From assembly GCA_040901765.1 (NCBI GenBank), contig JBBDYG010000108.1:9733-73732 (forward strand): a stretch of 64,000 bases of DNA, in the 5' to 3' direction. The notes below the pieces were generated by a model. It had not been told where the DNA came from, ran no database searches, and saw nothing but the letters and a program-made list of their open reading frames with translations. Positions within the stretch are counted from its first letter, which is position 1, and each line of letters opens with the position of its first letter. The position numbers and the translations under genes were made by a program. Shown here one piece after another: positions 23,401 to 28,750 of this stretch. This DNA is from JBBDYG01 sp040901765 (GTDB lineage: Bacteria > Planctomycetota > Planctomycetia > Pirellulales > Lacipirellulaceae).

Positions 23401-24975
23401 ATCGTACAAGTCCTCAATCGCTTGCCGTGTGAGAAGCTGACCGATGGCCGCTTGGCCACGCCGGTTCGGGTGCAAGGTCGCCGTCGTGAGGAGCGAATTG
23501 GGCCCCTGGGTTGCTCCACCCTCGGTGGCGGTTCTGATCCACCGATCGCCATCCGGAGCGCTATAACCATGTCCTTGAAAAGCGTCCTCAATGCCATTGA
23601 TGAGCGTCCAGTTACGGCCCGGGACCGACGCTGCGGCATGAACGGCGGTTCTCAGGTCCGTGAGAAACTTCGATTTCACCCATTCAATTTCGGTGGAGTC
23701 GATTTCCAGGTTGAGAAGCGGCACGACATCCTGCATGATTTCGTCGGCGGTTGTCACCACGCCGTTTTTGAGTATCGACAATGGCGCGAAATACTCGAGC
23801 ATGTAGGTCCGCGTAGACGCCGAGTAACCGGGTAGCTGAGCATTGTCATTCAGAGCATTGGCGAACTGGGTGTATGCGGCAGCCAGGCCGTTCGTCCCGG
23901 CCCCCACCGGATCGCTAACAAGCAGTGATTTGGGCAGATCAACCGCCTGTCGAAGCGCATCCCAAGCCTGTGAAGTGCCGTTTTCTGAGGCGTCGTTCAG
24001 CTTGGAGATGAAGTCGATGTCGAATTCTCCCGGTACGCGAAACAAGAGTGCCTTGGCAATCCGCGTGAAGGCGAGATCGTTAATGCCGAACGAGAACGTC
24101 ATCACGTCAATCGCACGGTCGTTGATAATGTCCTTGATTTGAGCAATCTGGGACGGCATGGGGTCGTCGCCGTCATAGCCGGCAGCGACGTCCTGGCCGG
24201 CGAACGGCGATAGCGCGCCGCCGCCGACGGACGGCAATTCGCCCGGAATGCCGCCGATGCTTGCGCCAGATGAGGCAACAAAAACGAACGTGACCGAACT
24301 GTGCGGATCGAGTCGCTCCAACTCGAGCGCCATCTGGGCCGCCGCTGCATAGGACGAACGGCTGGCGATCGCATGATAGCGAGCCTGTTCCTGTTCCACG
24401 TCCGGCTGGCCAAGCATTGGCCCGGTGTTGCTGCTATCGAGTGTCGGGGGATACAGCGTCGTATCGCCCACCTGCATCCACTCGGGTGCTGAAAAGGAAC
24501 CGTCTAGGGGAACTTCAGGATTCCCTTCCCCCGCCGAAAGCGAGTCGCCCATCGTTACGATCAAAATATCGTTGACGGTGATGTTATCGGGGACCGCGGC
24601 GCCGCCGTTGTACGACAGGCTGACAGTGTAGTCGCCTTCCAGGAGCTTGGGTTTAAAAATCGGTTGGTTGCTAATGTAGTGGTTGAGATTCGAATCGACC
24701 ACGTCCCACGCATACGTGCCCGAGCCGTTCGCACTTCCATCGAACACCACTTCGAAACCGTCGAGCGGATCTGCATAGGCCGAGTTATTCGGAACGGCGA
24801 TTCGGCCGTCGCTGTCTACCAGCAAGCGCGGTGTCATGAACCAGTCGAAGTTCGCCGATAGCAGCCGGCGATCCTCCAGGCGTTCGAATCCGAAGATTCT
24901 CGGCTTTGCCGCCACTCGTCGGCGACGTTGCTTTACACGGCGCCGATGGCGCAGACCTCGCCTAGGAGAACTCAT
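8404..24975 (-). CDS. Giant multidomain secreted protein (SGNH-like, SdrD-B, P-domain, LamG, RTX repeats)
   Basis: 5523 residues from the ATG at 24975, preceded by GAGGGGG; an upstream in-frame start would add 26 unlikely residues. Order: basic N-terminus with the planctomycete signal LEDRRLLSA (33-41); SGNH/GDSL-like domain about 135-510 with GDSLSAGEGNP (Ser145), FGIND near 290 and LHPN near 499, where the acid before His is missing; an uncharacterised alpha/beta region about 600-2740; RTX Ca-binding array about 2760-3030 (GGAGND units); SdrD-type B domains (KWRDADGDGVRD-like openings) from about 3070; P-domain about 3280-3390; further B domains, one with two dockerin repeats inserted; LamG about 4030-4240; two more B domains; a long second RTX array about 4500-5320; and a non-repetitive tail ending LLSVLYE. 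Expected to be an extracellular or cell-surface adhesin with a possible esterase head. RTX units suggest type I secretion, but no exporter is nearby and there is no PEP-CTERM. Function is inferred only from domains. Confidence 0.88.
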   Translation of the reverse strand: MSSPRRGLRHRRRVKQRRRRVAAKPRIFGFERLEDRRLLSANFDWFMTPRLLVDSDGRIAVPNNSAYADPLDGFEVVFDGSANGSGTYAWDVVDSNLNHYISNQPIFKPKLLEGDYTVSLSYNGGAAVPDNITVNDILIVTMGDSLSAGEGNPEVPLDGSFSAPEWMQVGDTTLYPPTLDSSNTGPMLGQPDVEQEQARYHAIASRSSYAAAAQMALELERLDPHSSVTFVFVASSGASIGGIPGELPSVGGGALSPFAGQDVAAGYDGDDPMPSQIAQIKDIINDRAIDVMTFSFGINDLAFTRIAKALLFRVPGEFDIDFISKLNDASENGTSQAWDALRQAVDLPKSLLVSDPVGAGTNGLAAAYTQFANALNDNAQLPGYSASTRTYMLEYFAPLSILKNGVVTTADEIMQDVVPLLNLEIDSTEIEWVKSKFLTDLRTAVHAAASVPGRNWTLINGIEDAFQGHGYSAPDGDRWIRTATEGGATQGPNSLLTTATLHPNRRGQAAIGQLLTRQAIEDLYDTVIAPNLPSGSTVTKAGLKAISDTYFQDIIEGPLDTSSTKTLANSLNNLIDFSGIWSLPGVDSHLGGLVDLDGLLDDVLGQLGEELTVASTVALGSSISGSQDQDDASFMVTLDDHGPVNIRLPLSQTDGTAISYSAASLVAALNTELASAGLEDLLVASIPTSGTDTGKLVFTTPSANSLTATTLQLRAANPAPTNGRVTTTQTYDIEVARGATSETYSIDVGTNPIPLSANPFVATAQNVNAADLAVAINLALKAVGLLDVVVLVDKGRDRTLDHKPSINSPAIATLDQDRLVLAATATAVTGIEINVAGTNDLGFSAGQSIDTSNNANPAETLLKFEGSSDAAGPESFMHLIDAAIKEYGKDSPVQSVIDDLVDMIKQKLTEKLQPVLQGMTDDATDSQNWPNDPAFETSPTIIVNPQFAANELTFHVELSHLFEKPLEWDMFEEGISLGPFGTIELGGTINASLIAPVTLKFDMGMYLGNLTDSPLNVFAKLPEDGGIEFDETTPLTALNGGKGVPLIVGMTATDDVPASGQLAGDASFTLEIEQYSSPTATSYAMTLALAPVGNSATPFTNNNTLPQHLADDLNFLFRQQGIHNLVRAEILIERDAQQNPLSTRLYLQAVDDSVIGLKISGSGGEALGFASTQSSSDLIVDPSDSNRYLSNWADLVIEVGLPTTAGGNPWLGNYRAYVNLDGARTLADVRDRIVDATSIAVGPFSIPRFELDINTDQQRLELDRELSAFAFSGPIYVLPGIGVPGVDRAATASALGVMRERPIVEDPLHPLTPEIIGQPLHGLGFNDRIFIDTDAGEDQLAIGLGLVADNVDVSAALGSLSFSLEGNGPPDAKLLAFISTVFKDPGTQSDDDRLYFTEEFTRPADVLDLDFLPAVAPPTIGIEGEAHFKIVADGGFINNLVNGPFVVPIDFDFGASGALSLISALGSSGATFSEFLGTVEQLKVDDLLSVVRNVASYLKINPNDATSFNIPLINQSVGDVVKFADAMLTAVDEFLLQIDVPAVMMAVNTVRTAASNLNVPIEARARLFEALDAIDRALAHAADVDLNGIRRLPARLLAAANQLAKAIEDETQVSGLNAQLVAALEDARDELMKLVPSLNTVEERLEDAVSDAINDAFGLTGTQPGVAFEFDYITDYNTADGNVKQPALIVGLGYDNSELLSTGPKTETKDLELSLKDGKKVTLGGATINYELYAGVEIDLGAGITLDDKKLFLLTKTGTTPVDVPFTQLTIDAGLSASVEGMLGFKSFDLAKAWADAELRAATHDFWEDGSPSGSQDDVPDIDDVIVLSGSPDPLRDSDDPDGRFIIVTAIYVDPQGNVTATVLNGAGLTPDYTITKNTAPNPDTYEVQIKRYPNGMKPKRLTVEYLTAATATISTPANRASFRVTFDAVSPSLPNTIGAVAFSDLVNSQINLSPFEIYSNGLLNASVDAELLGNMSEDIITLAISAEHPLQPQADFDEEALGELFEGLGFNLKTLVDGIEKFLLALENGLANDLLAKIPIGGADLAKKITLIKKLRENFVAPLREELCNNPQASGSLDLVKAAIKTIVEPALQAALGQNTALDVLELTNDKIEINLVLNYEETLPVDFDSGLAGLPIKADGQGGVEATIGFMGTIGFGVSQEEGFYLIDQQTSVPELAVTVGAALQVDQSDPSDPIPTSLTVDLFGLKISATDILDGQDAGTFVGSSSTAPLLSINFVDPSQDGHITLSDISSNSFLDVFQPAFNVAAEVHLLLEAGINDSLPSVQGEMHLTWSYTSTYNATTDQFDTVVVPFSFKFEDVGINLGDFLSRHIRPVLEQINKYIEPLQPVINLLKKEIPGVTQLSEARGNGPVTFLDLALQKNPEQAAAAKKFINALDTILRLSSEMDSLEPDELVFILQDELVIMDPTDSDSQTDLQEPGAAEEVSLEGSEVETGGTIKKAVGFVKQMLQSLEDLGVDLHILDVKNVISMLLHRPFDIVSYDVPRFDLDFTWEKSFTVWSPPPIDVRIGLDFGVFADLSVGYDSHGIDTGRFFDGFYFGDREEVFTGADIDEFGLSLGVRLAALLNLGVAKAGIEGEVRGTAHANWRDSNSDGKMHLDEMVRIVKQDGFLCLFDLGVDVNAIVRLVWEYFGNEGSKEFINEIILSIHHKCPLYELGQVVEAGTTFTGMQGPTAAAETGTLIIHAGPYADLRRRGNASDTHEDVKITQMAPGVMKVELLGLEQVFTDVKQIFMSGGAGDDSLLLIDVDVPVTALGGAGDDILVGTANADYLDGGAGNDQLRGRGGDDIIHGGAGDDLIFGEGRDSLARIPQDTDSLWGSAGADALYGGTGQDVIFAGGGNDTIVEGGAGRDVIFGEEGNDTLMGGTGIDLLVGGAGDDILLGEEGNDAMLGGRLSDVTSRGATIDGVFTNLRDQLINGMVHASFVTSATETGTDGNDVLKGGTGNDMVVGDEGSDFIYGGWGNDLLVGYLLGSVSGTDGDYIEGNPGDDMICGTDGVDTIFGGTNVDGSLISGLVDVLNDAGNPEAGGGYFILHCLSTEPVTIVDDPASIITGILYEDLDLDGVNELGEPILIGWTVELLDAQNAVVATVVTDSTGSYEFEDVESGNYTVREIAPAGWAPVLPVGGVLAVAISGAGGAQSIGDVDFGNRRDVGRIVVRKFHDLNADGVRQGSENLLDNWLVEVIGPDGSVFRRTGDFDFDGNGQIDPVTEKHVAVFDNLPAGDYVVRETPRTGWVQSSPSLASSTPDVRLAIPNDGVSELRSSVTDVTVGSASNVEVHFNIEHEKLAELEAFLIGPGGQKVALALAPDGTPPAFGYSGVFQATDDLEPLLSGNVDGTWTLVIRDTDEDHAGTLEEWALVLTNSESQQLPPYPATHASIYYPGTANENHVQVGSSSDVSLEFGNFRPATINGFKFRDDNGNAVQDDGERGLGGVMFFVDLNNNGVRDQAEPKGITLFDDPETQFDEAGYFTIGSVRPGSDYKVREELLSGLRQTLPADDGVGKVTPLVVSLDSGESVGTSVRELAEFEGPELPSHGLTFANQPLGAIHGTKWRDADGDGVRDAIESGWAGVRVYADLNDNGVWDGALPGVPAEPFAFTMVDDPQTVGVDETGRYWLSDLPIGEYIVREQVPDGSVQTTNSAQHVNLGAGEIVEGVDFGNFVATATIHGEKWSDLDGDGVRDPGEPGINGVTIYADLDNDGQYDEGEPTAVTMSLPAGPADYNGNGVVDAPDYSVWRDTFGSTTNLRADGDGSGVVDQVDYLLWRTTFGRTVGAPVSPELPGDYNGNDTVDNADYSVWRDTLGSTTDLRADGDGNRVVDQADYLLWRKNFGNTLERISVGNGVTDRAGHYWLDVPIAAGNVVIREVTLPGTQTTYPELGYHTLQLALGKIFVGVDFGNSAVPVEPGSIAGRKVFDENSNEVPDVNDIPQAGVMIYVDLNGNGIHDQAQGQMEPSAVTGEDGTYVIVGVAPGQWRVHEIVPSTFQQVFPAVTPYHLVTVVAGQQSSGVDFANQPIAPGSAAVTLPLVAIWEFEQNTFDTASQFVENAGIHDDNLAVVATPPVVSYVPGLVGDAVDLTSSVALETTMPGDLVLSSFTIEGFVFPQQPGLILRDDDFRLTWNAGFASLAMLDAAGNVIAAPATLSMPAFEWSHVAVTYDANTRGLGFYVDGSGGIQIVPAGGNVSLDADDTLRLGGNGLGLFDKWAVWNVPLDQPVLADHANFPQNCYGLTQIGAIHGYKFEDVNGNGIWDAPAEPPLDNWTIEITGADFDMDGDIDLDDRLTTVTDGAGAYWFTNLPPGVYTVSEQQQPGWTQTSVGGTGVNGGLNPVPGTTAWTINLGPTDVYQNVDFGNQNQPSQPGSIHGTKWNDLDHDGVRDLNEPGLAGVTVYADLNGNGQLDFIDLDSGPGLLFEPYTVTMADDPSTPNVDETGAYWLDDLDPGSYLIREVVPPGFVQSYPVTVPQPGAHHVSLASGQSVVGLDFGNYEPLVLLDGDDVVHAWGGNDVVYGDNRITVPGVISGGSLRDTLFGHAGQDQLFGQEEDDILWGGDPVLGTVVGTIDDDLIDGGAGIDEVRQTVDVNQTLTNTALTGQGLDQLISIERARLTGGAAPNTLIASAFSGPVTLIGLGGDDNLTGGSNDDHLDGGEGSDTLTGGDGDDTYLFCPVPALSPVEHDLIAELANQGVDTLDFSQLDTMITVDLNLPTFALQPGTSNVRDVAALVAGQQANLENVIGSEFPDILRGNTANNMILGLGGGDTIEGRDGDDRLDPGTGSVNFLSGGLGDDVFVITFNEGDVTLADAGGIDTLDFSALEVAIVLGIPVGMPIEHIIGGQSDDVFSFLNGASLPSGGTIDGQGGINLLDYSAYTSAVTVDLLGSVTGVPGGVLSIENVTGGQAGDTIRGTKERNVLLGGPGADTIVGRDGDDRIEGQAGSDTLLDGGAGNDVILGGADDDILHGGSGDDLLIGGTGNDTLDGQAGNDTYRMVEGDEIDTIGDTGLLGEIDVLDLQLVTSDLQFDILSTGNITVDFLATADGVNATNSLEKLLAGEGNDVFKFHGLAVLPLPSTIDGGGGANTLDYSNYTSGVNVNLSASTATGAGVVQNIANVTGSNSSDVIVGDDHANVLLGGAGDDQLHGGRGDDRLAGGPGLFDELFGGAGNDTYVVDPNLGTLTLHEDGGTVAMGVVYSGGSDTIDFSQFMQAVAFDLSLGDNNVGSGQLIRMRLPSAPTMPAPEHFENVIGSPSSANTLTGNAGNNLLIGGNANDVLGGGAGRDILVGGDGADTFDSNDNEEDIVITEITDYDDAATDNADRNAWKHILAVWTAGDLDAATRMARISSGVGIAALGGPFKLGSATIQDDLDPDNVAFFDADDWLFQISGSGSSEALPLSVDASAAEVQDPGATNTTLQFPFDWPAARNVATSQSRLTRDAAFAQIEYSPRQRHFDANLLMLLTEAGYNVRKKAPRVAVPIAEEREQDRSPYEESVDRFFAELHLEYGPNSIREILLSVLYE
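8990..11470 (-). repeat. C-terminal RTX (GGxGxDxLxGG) array encoded in the giant gene
   Basis: Within the giant reading frame the translation shows clusters of hemolysin-type nonapeptides (for example GGAGNDTY, GGDGDDTY, GGSGDDLLIGGTGND) separated by spacer blocks. The spacers repeat a theme (VDTLDFSQ.., VDLLG.., NVTGS..D.I.G), so both nonapeptides and spacers are duplicated. Each nonapeptide block is expected to form a calcium-stabilised parallel beta-roll. The DNA is repetitive in parallel and would be hard to assemble from short reads. Confidence 0.85.
13423..13770 (-). repeat. Tandem pair of dockerin-like modules nested in an SdrD-type B domain
   Basis: Two copies, offset by about 180 bases, encode DYNGNGVVDAPDYSVWRDTF and DYNGNDTVDNADYSVWRDTL, each followed by a second Ca-loop (DGDGSGVVDQVDYLLWR and DGDGNRVVDQADYLLWR). 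They interrupt a B domain whose first strands lie upstream (SDLDGDGVRDPGEPGINGV) and whose last strands resume downstream (AGHYWLD, VVIREVTLPG). Such modules normally sit just before a C-terminal PEP-CTERM signal, as in other genes here. Confidence 0.75.
15890..16690 (-). repeat. Central RTX nonapeptide array encoded in the giant gene
   Basis: About ten or more hemolysin-type units (GGAGDD, GGAGND, GRGGDD, GGTGQD and similar), spanning roughly residues 2760-3030 of the giant protein. The array separates the uncharacterised middle from the SdrD-B/P-domain half. Calcium binding is the family expectation. Confidence 0.85.
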
Positions 24976-25429
24976 TGCCCCCTCGCAACTTGGGTTAGGA
25001 CGCCGATGATCGTCCCAGCTCGAACACAAAAAAGCCGCGGTTGCACAACTCAACTGGGAGTTCCGCTAGCTCCGCTTATTCATTAACGCGCCCCAAGCTT
25101 AGGCTGGGTTGCGCTTTATTTGATCGTTCGACAAGGCTTCAGAGGCGGAAGCCTTCGCTCGGCCCGCTTCGTCACGGGCGTGATTCTATATCGTGATAGG
25201 CTTGGAATGCCTCGCATTCTAACAAGCTGCACCTTCTCCGTATCTAGCGAGGGGGGATATTTTTTCACTTTCTTACCGGCAAGCTTTGCCTCGGGGTTCC
25301 CCACTCCCGATCGGAATAAAGCTTGCGTGAAATTGTTAGTGCGTCGAAAACATGGGGTAGCGGCAAGGGATTGGCGGAACTGGAGGCGGTCAACGAACCC
25401 TGGCGTGGCCCATTGATAAACCTTTGTCT
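24976..25429. other. Intergenic region between giant gene and radical-SAM operon
   Basis: About 450 bases with no credible gene; the frames here have no coding character. Two small hairpins are visible: GAATGC-ctc-GCATTC at 25205-25219 and GGCAA-gct-TTGCC near 25279-25291. No convincing promoter for the giant gene was found on the minus strand. The downstream end runs into the promoter of the next operon. Confidence 0.5.
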
Positions 25430-25459
25430 TTGACAAGGATGCCCAAGTACGGCTATACT
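25424..25459 (+). promoter_or_regulatory. Strong sigma70-like promoter with overlapping small palindrome
   Basis: TTGACA (25430-25435), an 18-bp spacer and TATACT (25454-25459) match the sigma70 consensus at 11 of 12 positions and lie 56 bases before the radical SAM ATG. The palindrome TTGTC-TTT-GACAA (25424-25436) covers the -35 box and could be an operator. This is the only good promoter before the eight-gene operon. Confidence 0.65.
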
Positions 25460-25515
25460 CATTAGCGGAACAGTTAGCTTTCTGCTCTTTTCATGCATCG
25501 CCTGGAGCTTTCGCG

Positions 25516-26346
25516 ATGCTGGTTGAGGCGATTTCCTTACCGACGCTCGAGCGCGCACGGCAGCACTTGACTGAGTGCTACCTATGTGAGCATCGGTGTG
25601 GCGTTAACCGCGCCAACGGTGAACAAGGACCGTGCAAGGCTGGTGTCACGGCAAACGTCTTTCGCCATCGAGTTGAGTGCGGCGAAGAGTCCGAGTTGAT
25701 TCCATCGCATCTCTTCTACCTTTCCGGCTGCGACCTGCGGTGCAAATTCTGCATCGCAGAAGAGAATGCTTTCAATCCGCGACTGGGAACGGAGCTTACC
25801 GCCAATTTCTTTCGTGAAGCGCTTGACTGGGGTCGAACGCGTCACGCAATCAATGTGCAATGGGTGGGCGGCGAGCCGACGATCCATCTGCCGGCGATCC
25901 TGAACGTGATGGCCGCCGTCGATGAATTGCCGTCGATCGTTTGGAAATCTGATTTTTACGGCACGCCGGAGTCGTTGGATCTTCTAACGGGTGTCGTTGA
26001 CATTTATGTGGCCGATTTCAAGTTTGGCAACAACGACTGCGCCGAGCGACTGGCCAGCGTTCCGCGCTATGTCGAAGTGATCACACGAAACCTGCTTCAT
26101 GCATCAATGCAGGCCGACCTGATCGTGCGGCATCTGCTGTTGCCCGGCCATTTCGATTGTTGCTTTCGGCCAATTATTGATTGGATGGCGCGACGACTAC
26201 CGCTGGCTAAGTTCAGTCTGCGGGACGGCTATCGGCCGCGCTGGCTGGCGACGCGCGATTCTGAGCTTTCTCGATCTTTGACCGCCGCGGAAATTGGGCG
26301 AGCGGAACGTCTGGCCCGCGACGCTGGGATAAATTTGATTCATTAA
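25516..26346 (+). CDS. PflX-like radical SAM protein
   Basis: 276 residues with GGAG (25504-25507) eight bases before the ATG. The radical SAM cluster motif is C72-x3-C76-x2-C79 (SGCDLRCKFC). WVGGEP at 116-121 is the GGEP SAM-contact motif. A second cysteine set precedes it (C21, C24, C28, C40: CYLCEHRC..GPC), as in the PflX/COG1313 group related to pyruvate formate-lyase activases. The family reductively cleaves S-adenosylmethionine to generate a radical on a protein or small substrate; the target of this subgroup is not established. It is the first gene of a tight operon, 18 bases before the next frame, so its substrate may be a product of that operon (inference). No pyruvate formate-lyase gene is in the window. 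Confidence 0.9.
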   Translation: MLVEAISLPTLERARQHLTECYLCEHRCGVNRANGEQGPCKAGVTANVFRHRVECGEESELIPSHLFYLSGCDLRCKFCIAEENAFNPRLGTELTANFFREALDWGRTRHAINVQWVGGEPTIHLPAILNVMAAVDELPSIVWKSDFYGTPESLDLLTGVVDIYVADFKFGNNDCAERLASVPRYVEVITRNLLHASMQADLIVRHLLLPGHFDCCFRPIIDWMARRLPLAKFSLRDGYRPRWLATRDSELSRSLTAAEIGRAERLARDAGINLIH

Positions 26347-26364
26347 ACGGACCGCATCCACAAC

Positions 26365-26589
26365 ATGCCTACTCAACCAGAATTCGAACGCGACCTGACG
26401 GAGATCGAGATTCTGCCAGATGGGCGGATCTGCGTCTTCGGAACCTCGGTTCAAGTGCTTGAGGTTCTGGATGAACTCGCCGCCGGAACTGACGTGGGAC
26501 TGCGCCGCCGGTTGACCGCGACCTCGCGACCCGGATGCCACGCCACCGGATCGACCCACACCACTTCCTCGCCGGGCCGCACGCCATGA
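26365..26589 (+). CDS. Small protein of unknown function, translationally coupled to the AAA ATPase
   Basis: 74 residues, not recognised. The N-terminal half looks protein-like (DLTEIEILPDGRICVFGTS, then VQVLEVLDEL); the last 30 residues are Arg/Ser/Thr-rich and look poorly coding, so a recent frameshift in the 3' half is possible. In favour of the full frame, its TGA overlaps the ATG of the AAA ATPase (ATGA at 26586-26589), a classic coupling junction. It has no ribosome site of its own and follows the radical SAM stop by 18 bases. No Cys-rich or peptide-precursor features are seen beyond one cysteine in the first half, so a role as a radical SAM substrate is only a possibility. Confidence 0.6.
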   Translation: MPTQPEFERDLTEIEILPDGRICVFGTSVQVLEVLDELAAGTDVGLRRRLTATSRPGCHATGSTHTTSSPGRTP

Positions 26590-28241
26590 TCGACAAACCT
26601 GCTGATTCCCAACCGCGAAGCGGTGGCGTCGAACGAAACGTGAAAGAGCCGCTCGCCGTCAAAGCACGGCAGGCGCCAATTCCTCCGGCTCAACGGGAAA
26701 TCGACGTTCTAATCCGAGCCCGTTACCCGATTATTTATGTAACGACCTGGGAGGAAGAGCGGGTCGAGCGATGCCTGCGAGAAATCGCTACGGCGCGCAA
26801 CAAGAAGCTGTTTGTCTGGACGATCACGCAAGGTATCACCAAGTCTGGCTCTGATCCACAACAGGCAAAGACGGGTGCCGGAAGCACGAGCGATCCCCTG
26901 GCAGCACTCGACGCCGTTATCAGTCAAGTCGACCCTGCCATTTTCTTGTTCAAGGACTTTCACCACTTTACCGGCGACGAACGCTGCAACTTATCGGTTA
27001 TCAGGCGACTTCGGGATGTCGCTTACCATCTGCGCGATACTTACAAGACGATCGTCATTTCATCGCCTCTGTTGAGAATCGCGCCAGAGCTTTCCAAGGA
27101 TGTTACGCTAGTCGAGTTTGGTTTGCCCGAGCCGCCAGAGTTTAATCGGCTGCTGGACAAAATCGTCGACGACATGAAGGACAACCCTAAAGTCACGATC
27201 GACCTTCAGGGCGAAAGCCGCGAGCGGCTGCTCCAGGCAGCGCGCGGACTGACGCTCAAGGAGGCCGAAAACGTTTTTGCCAAGACCCTGGTTACCGACG
27301 GCAAGCTCAACGCCGAAGACGTCGGCATCGTGTTGAGCGAGAAACAGCAGATCATACGCAAGAGCGGACTGCTCGAATACTACGAGGCGCAGGAAAACCT
27401 GAATGATGTTGCTGGGATGGAAATTCTAAAGCAATGGTTAGTGAAGCGGTCGATTGCCTTCAGCGAACGGGCCAAGCAATTCGGCTTGCCCGCACCCCGC
27501 GGAGTGCTGCTGCTTGGTGTCCAAGGCTGCGGAAAAAGCCTGTGCGCCAAGGCGGTATCGGGATTATGGAAGCTGCCCCTGCTGCGTTTCGACCTGGGCC
27601 GCATGTTTAGCAGCCTTGTCGGTTCCAGCGAAGAGAACATTCGCCGCGCGATCCAGGTCGCCGAGAGCGTGGCCCCCGCAATCCTATGGATCGACGAAAT
27701 CGACAAGGCACTCGCCGGAGCAACCAGTTCGTCCGGTAGCGACGGGGGAACTTCAGCGCGGGTGTTCGGCACCCTGCTGACCTGGCTTTCGGAGAAGACC
27801 TCGCCCGTGTTTGTCATTGCAACGGCCAACAACATTAGCCAGTTGCCACCTGAACTTCTCCGCAAGGGGCGGCTCGACGAGATCTTTTTTGTGGACTTGC
27901 CGACGCTCAATGAACGAACGGAGATCTTCCGCGTTCATCTCAGCAAACGAGCCCGCGACCCGAAGCAATTCGACCTGGAAGCCCTGGCTCTGAAGAGTGA
28001 GGGGTTCAGTGGCGCGGAAATCGAAGAGGCGGTGATTTCGGCTCTGTTCGACGCCTTCAGCAGCCAAGTTCCGCTATCGACGGAGGTCGTCGCGGCCTCG
28101 ATCGCCGAGTCGGTGCCGCTCTCCAAAACAATGAGCGAGGAACTGAATCGGCTCCGGACGTGGGCACAGGGACGGTCGCGACCGGCATCCAAGGCGTTCA
28201 AACAGGTAACCGACGAATCGCGGCGTAAGATCGAACTGTAG
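26586..28241 (+). CDS. Ycf46-like AAA+ ATPase
   Basis: 551 residues from the ATG at 26586, preferred over an upstream in-frame start because of the ATGA overlap. The N-terminal 280 residues open with EIDVLIRARYPIIYVTTWEE, the hallmark of the Ycf46 group of cyanobacteria and plastids. They resemble an inactive AAA-like fold (AIFLFKDFHHF, TIVISSPLLRI). The C-terminal AAA+ module has Walker A GVQGCGKS (about 311), Walker B ILWIDEID (about 367-374), sensor 1 VFVIATANN and the second region of homology ending LLRKGRLDEIFFVDLP. It should be a cytoplasmic ring ATPase that remodels or inserts a protein partner. Ycf46 in cyanobacteria has been linked to regulation of photosynthesis, but the biochemical role is unknown; this host is not expected to be photosynthetic. 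The next genes encode Ycf35- and DUF2997-like proteins, the same company such ATPases keep elsewhere. Confidence 0.9.
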   Translation: MIDKPADSQPRSGGVERNVKEPLAVKARQAPIPPAQREIDVLIRARYPIIYVTTWEEERVERCLREIATARNKKLFVWTITQGITKSGSDPQQAKTGAGSTSDPLAALDAVISQVDPAIFLFKDFHHFTGDERCNLSVIRRLRDVAYHLRDTYKTIVISSPLLRIAPELSKDVTLVEFGLPEPPEFNRLLDKIVDDMKDNPKVTIDLQGESRERLLQAARGLTLKEAENVFAKTLVTDGKLNAEDVGIVLSEKQQIIRKSGLLEYYEAQENLNDVAGMEILKQWLVKRSIAFSERAKQFGLPAPRGVLLLGVQGCGKSLCAKAVSGLWKLPLLRFDLGRMFSSLVGSSEENIRRAIQVAESVAPAILWIDEIDKALAGATSSSGSDGGTSARVFGTLLTWLSEKTSPVFVIATANNISQLPPELLRKGRLDEIFFVDLPTLNERTEIFRVHLSKRARDPKQFDLEALALKSEGFSGAEIEEAVISALFDAFSSQVPLSTEVVAASIAESVPLSKTMSEELNRLRTWAQGRSRPASKAFKQVTDESRRKIEL

Positions 28242-28282
28242 CTTCAGTAAACTCACTAATTCGTTTGCGGCGGAGGAATGCA

Positions 28283-28741
28283 ATGAGCACCGTACTCGTG
28301 GTCACACCGATTCTGATCGCCAATTGGCCTGCCATCACCGCGGCGATTGTGGCGGCAGTTGGCACCTTGGGCTTCACTACCGTTCATGTCGCCGGTGGAT
28401 TGGAAGCCAACGAGCGATCGACAAACCGCGCGGAGATCGAAGTCGAAGACAGCGAAATTTTGCAAGATTCCACCGGCACGGGCGAGGAATACGTCGTGGA
28501 GCGGGCAGGAGTGCGGGCAGTCTTTAGCCGAGATGGTCGAGGGGCACTTAAACTGTGTCTGGAGGGTGGTGGATTGTCCAAGAGCCAACTTCGGCAATTG
28601 GGCGAGGAACTTATCGGACGCGTAACCCAGCAATATGCTTATCACCGCATCATCTCGGAATTAAACGAGCGGAAGATGACGATTGTTGATGAGCAGGTTT
28701 CGGAGGACCAAACGGTAAAAATCCGGGTCCGCAACTGGTAG
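28283..28741 (+). CDS. Ycf35/DUF1257-like protein
   Basis: 152 residues, with GGAGG at 28272-28276 before the ATG at 28283 (an upstream TTG is less likely). The C-terminal part, RVTQQYAYHRIISELNERKM then VSEDQTVKIRVRNW, matches the end of the Ycf35/DUF1257 family (RYAYH.., then a basic RW terminus). The N-terminus is unusual: it is hydrophobic (LVVTPILIANWPAITAAIVA) and may still be the family's first helix (..ALxxLGF), here AAVGTLGF. The assignment rests on pattern memory and the adjacent DUF2997 gene. Function of the family is unknown. It probably works with the AAA ATPase 41 bases upstream. Confidence 0.7.
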   Translation: MSTVLVVTPILIANWPAITAAIVAAVGTLGFTTVHVAGGLEANERSTNRAEIEVEDSEILQDSTGTGEEYVVERAGVRAVFSRDGRGALKLCLEGGGLSKSQLRQLGEELIGRVTQQYAYHRIISELNERKMTIVDEQVSEDQTVKIRVRNW

Positions 28742-28750
28742 GAGAAAAAC

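Noticed and set aside
24870..24895. TTCGAATCC, a possible tRNA T-loop
   Set aside because: It encodes the FGFERLEDRR start of the giant protein; no acceptor or anticodon stem surrounds it.
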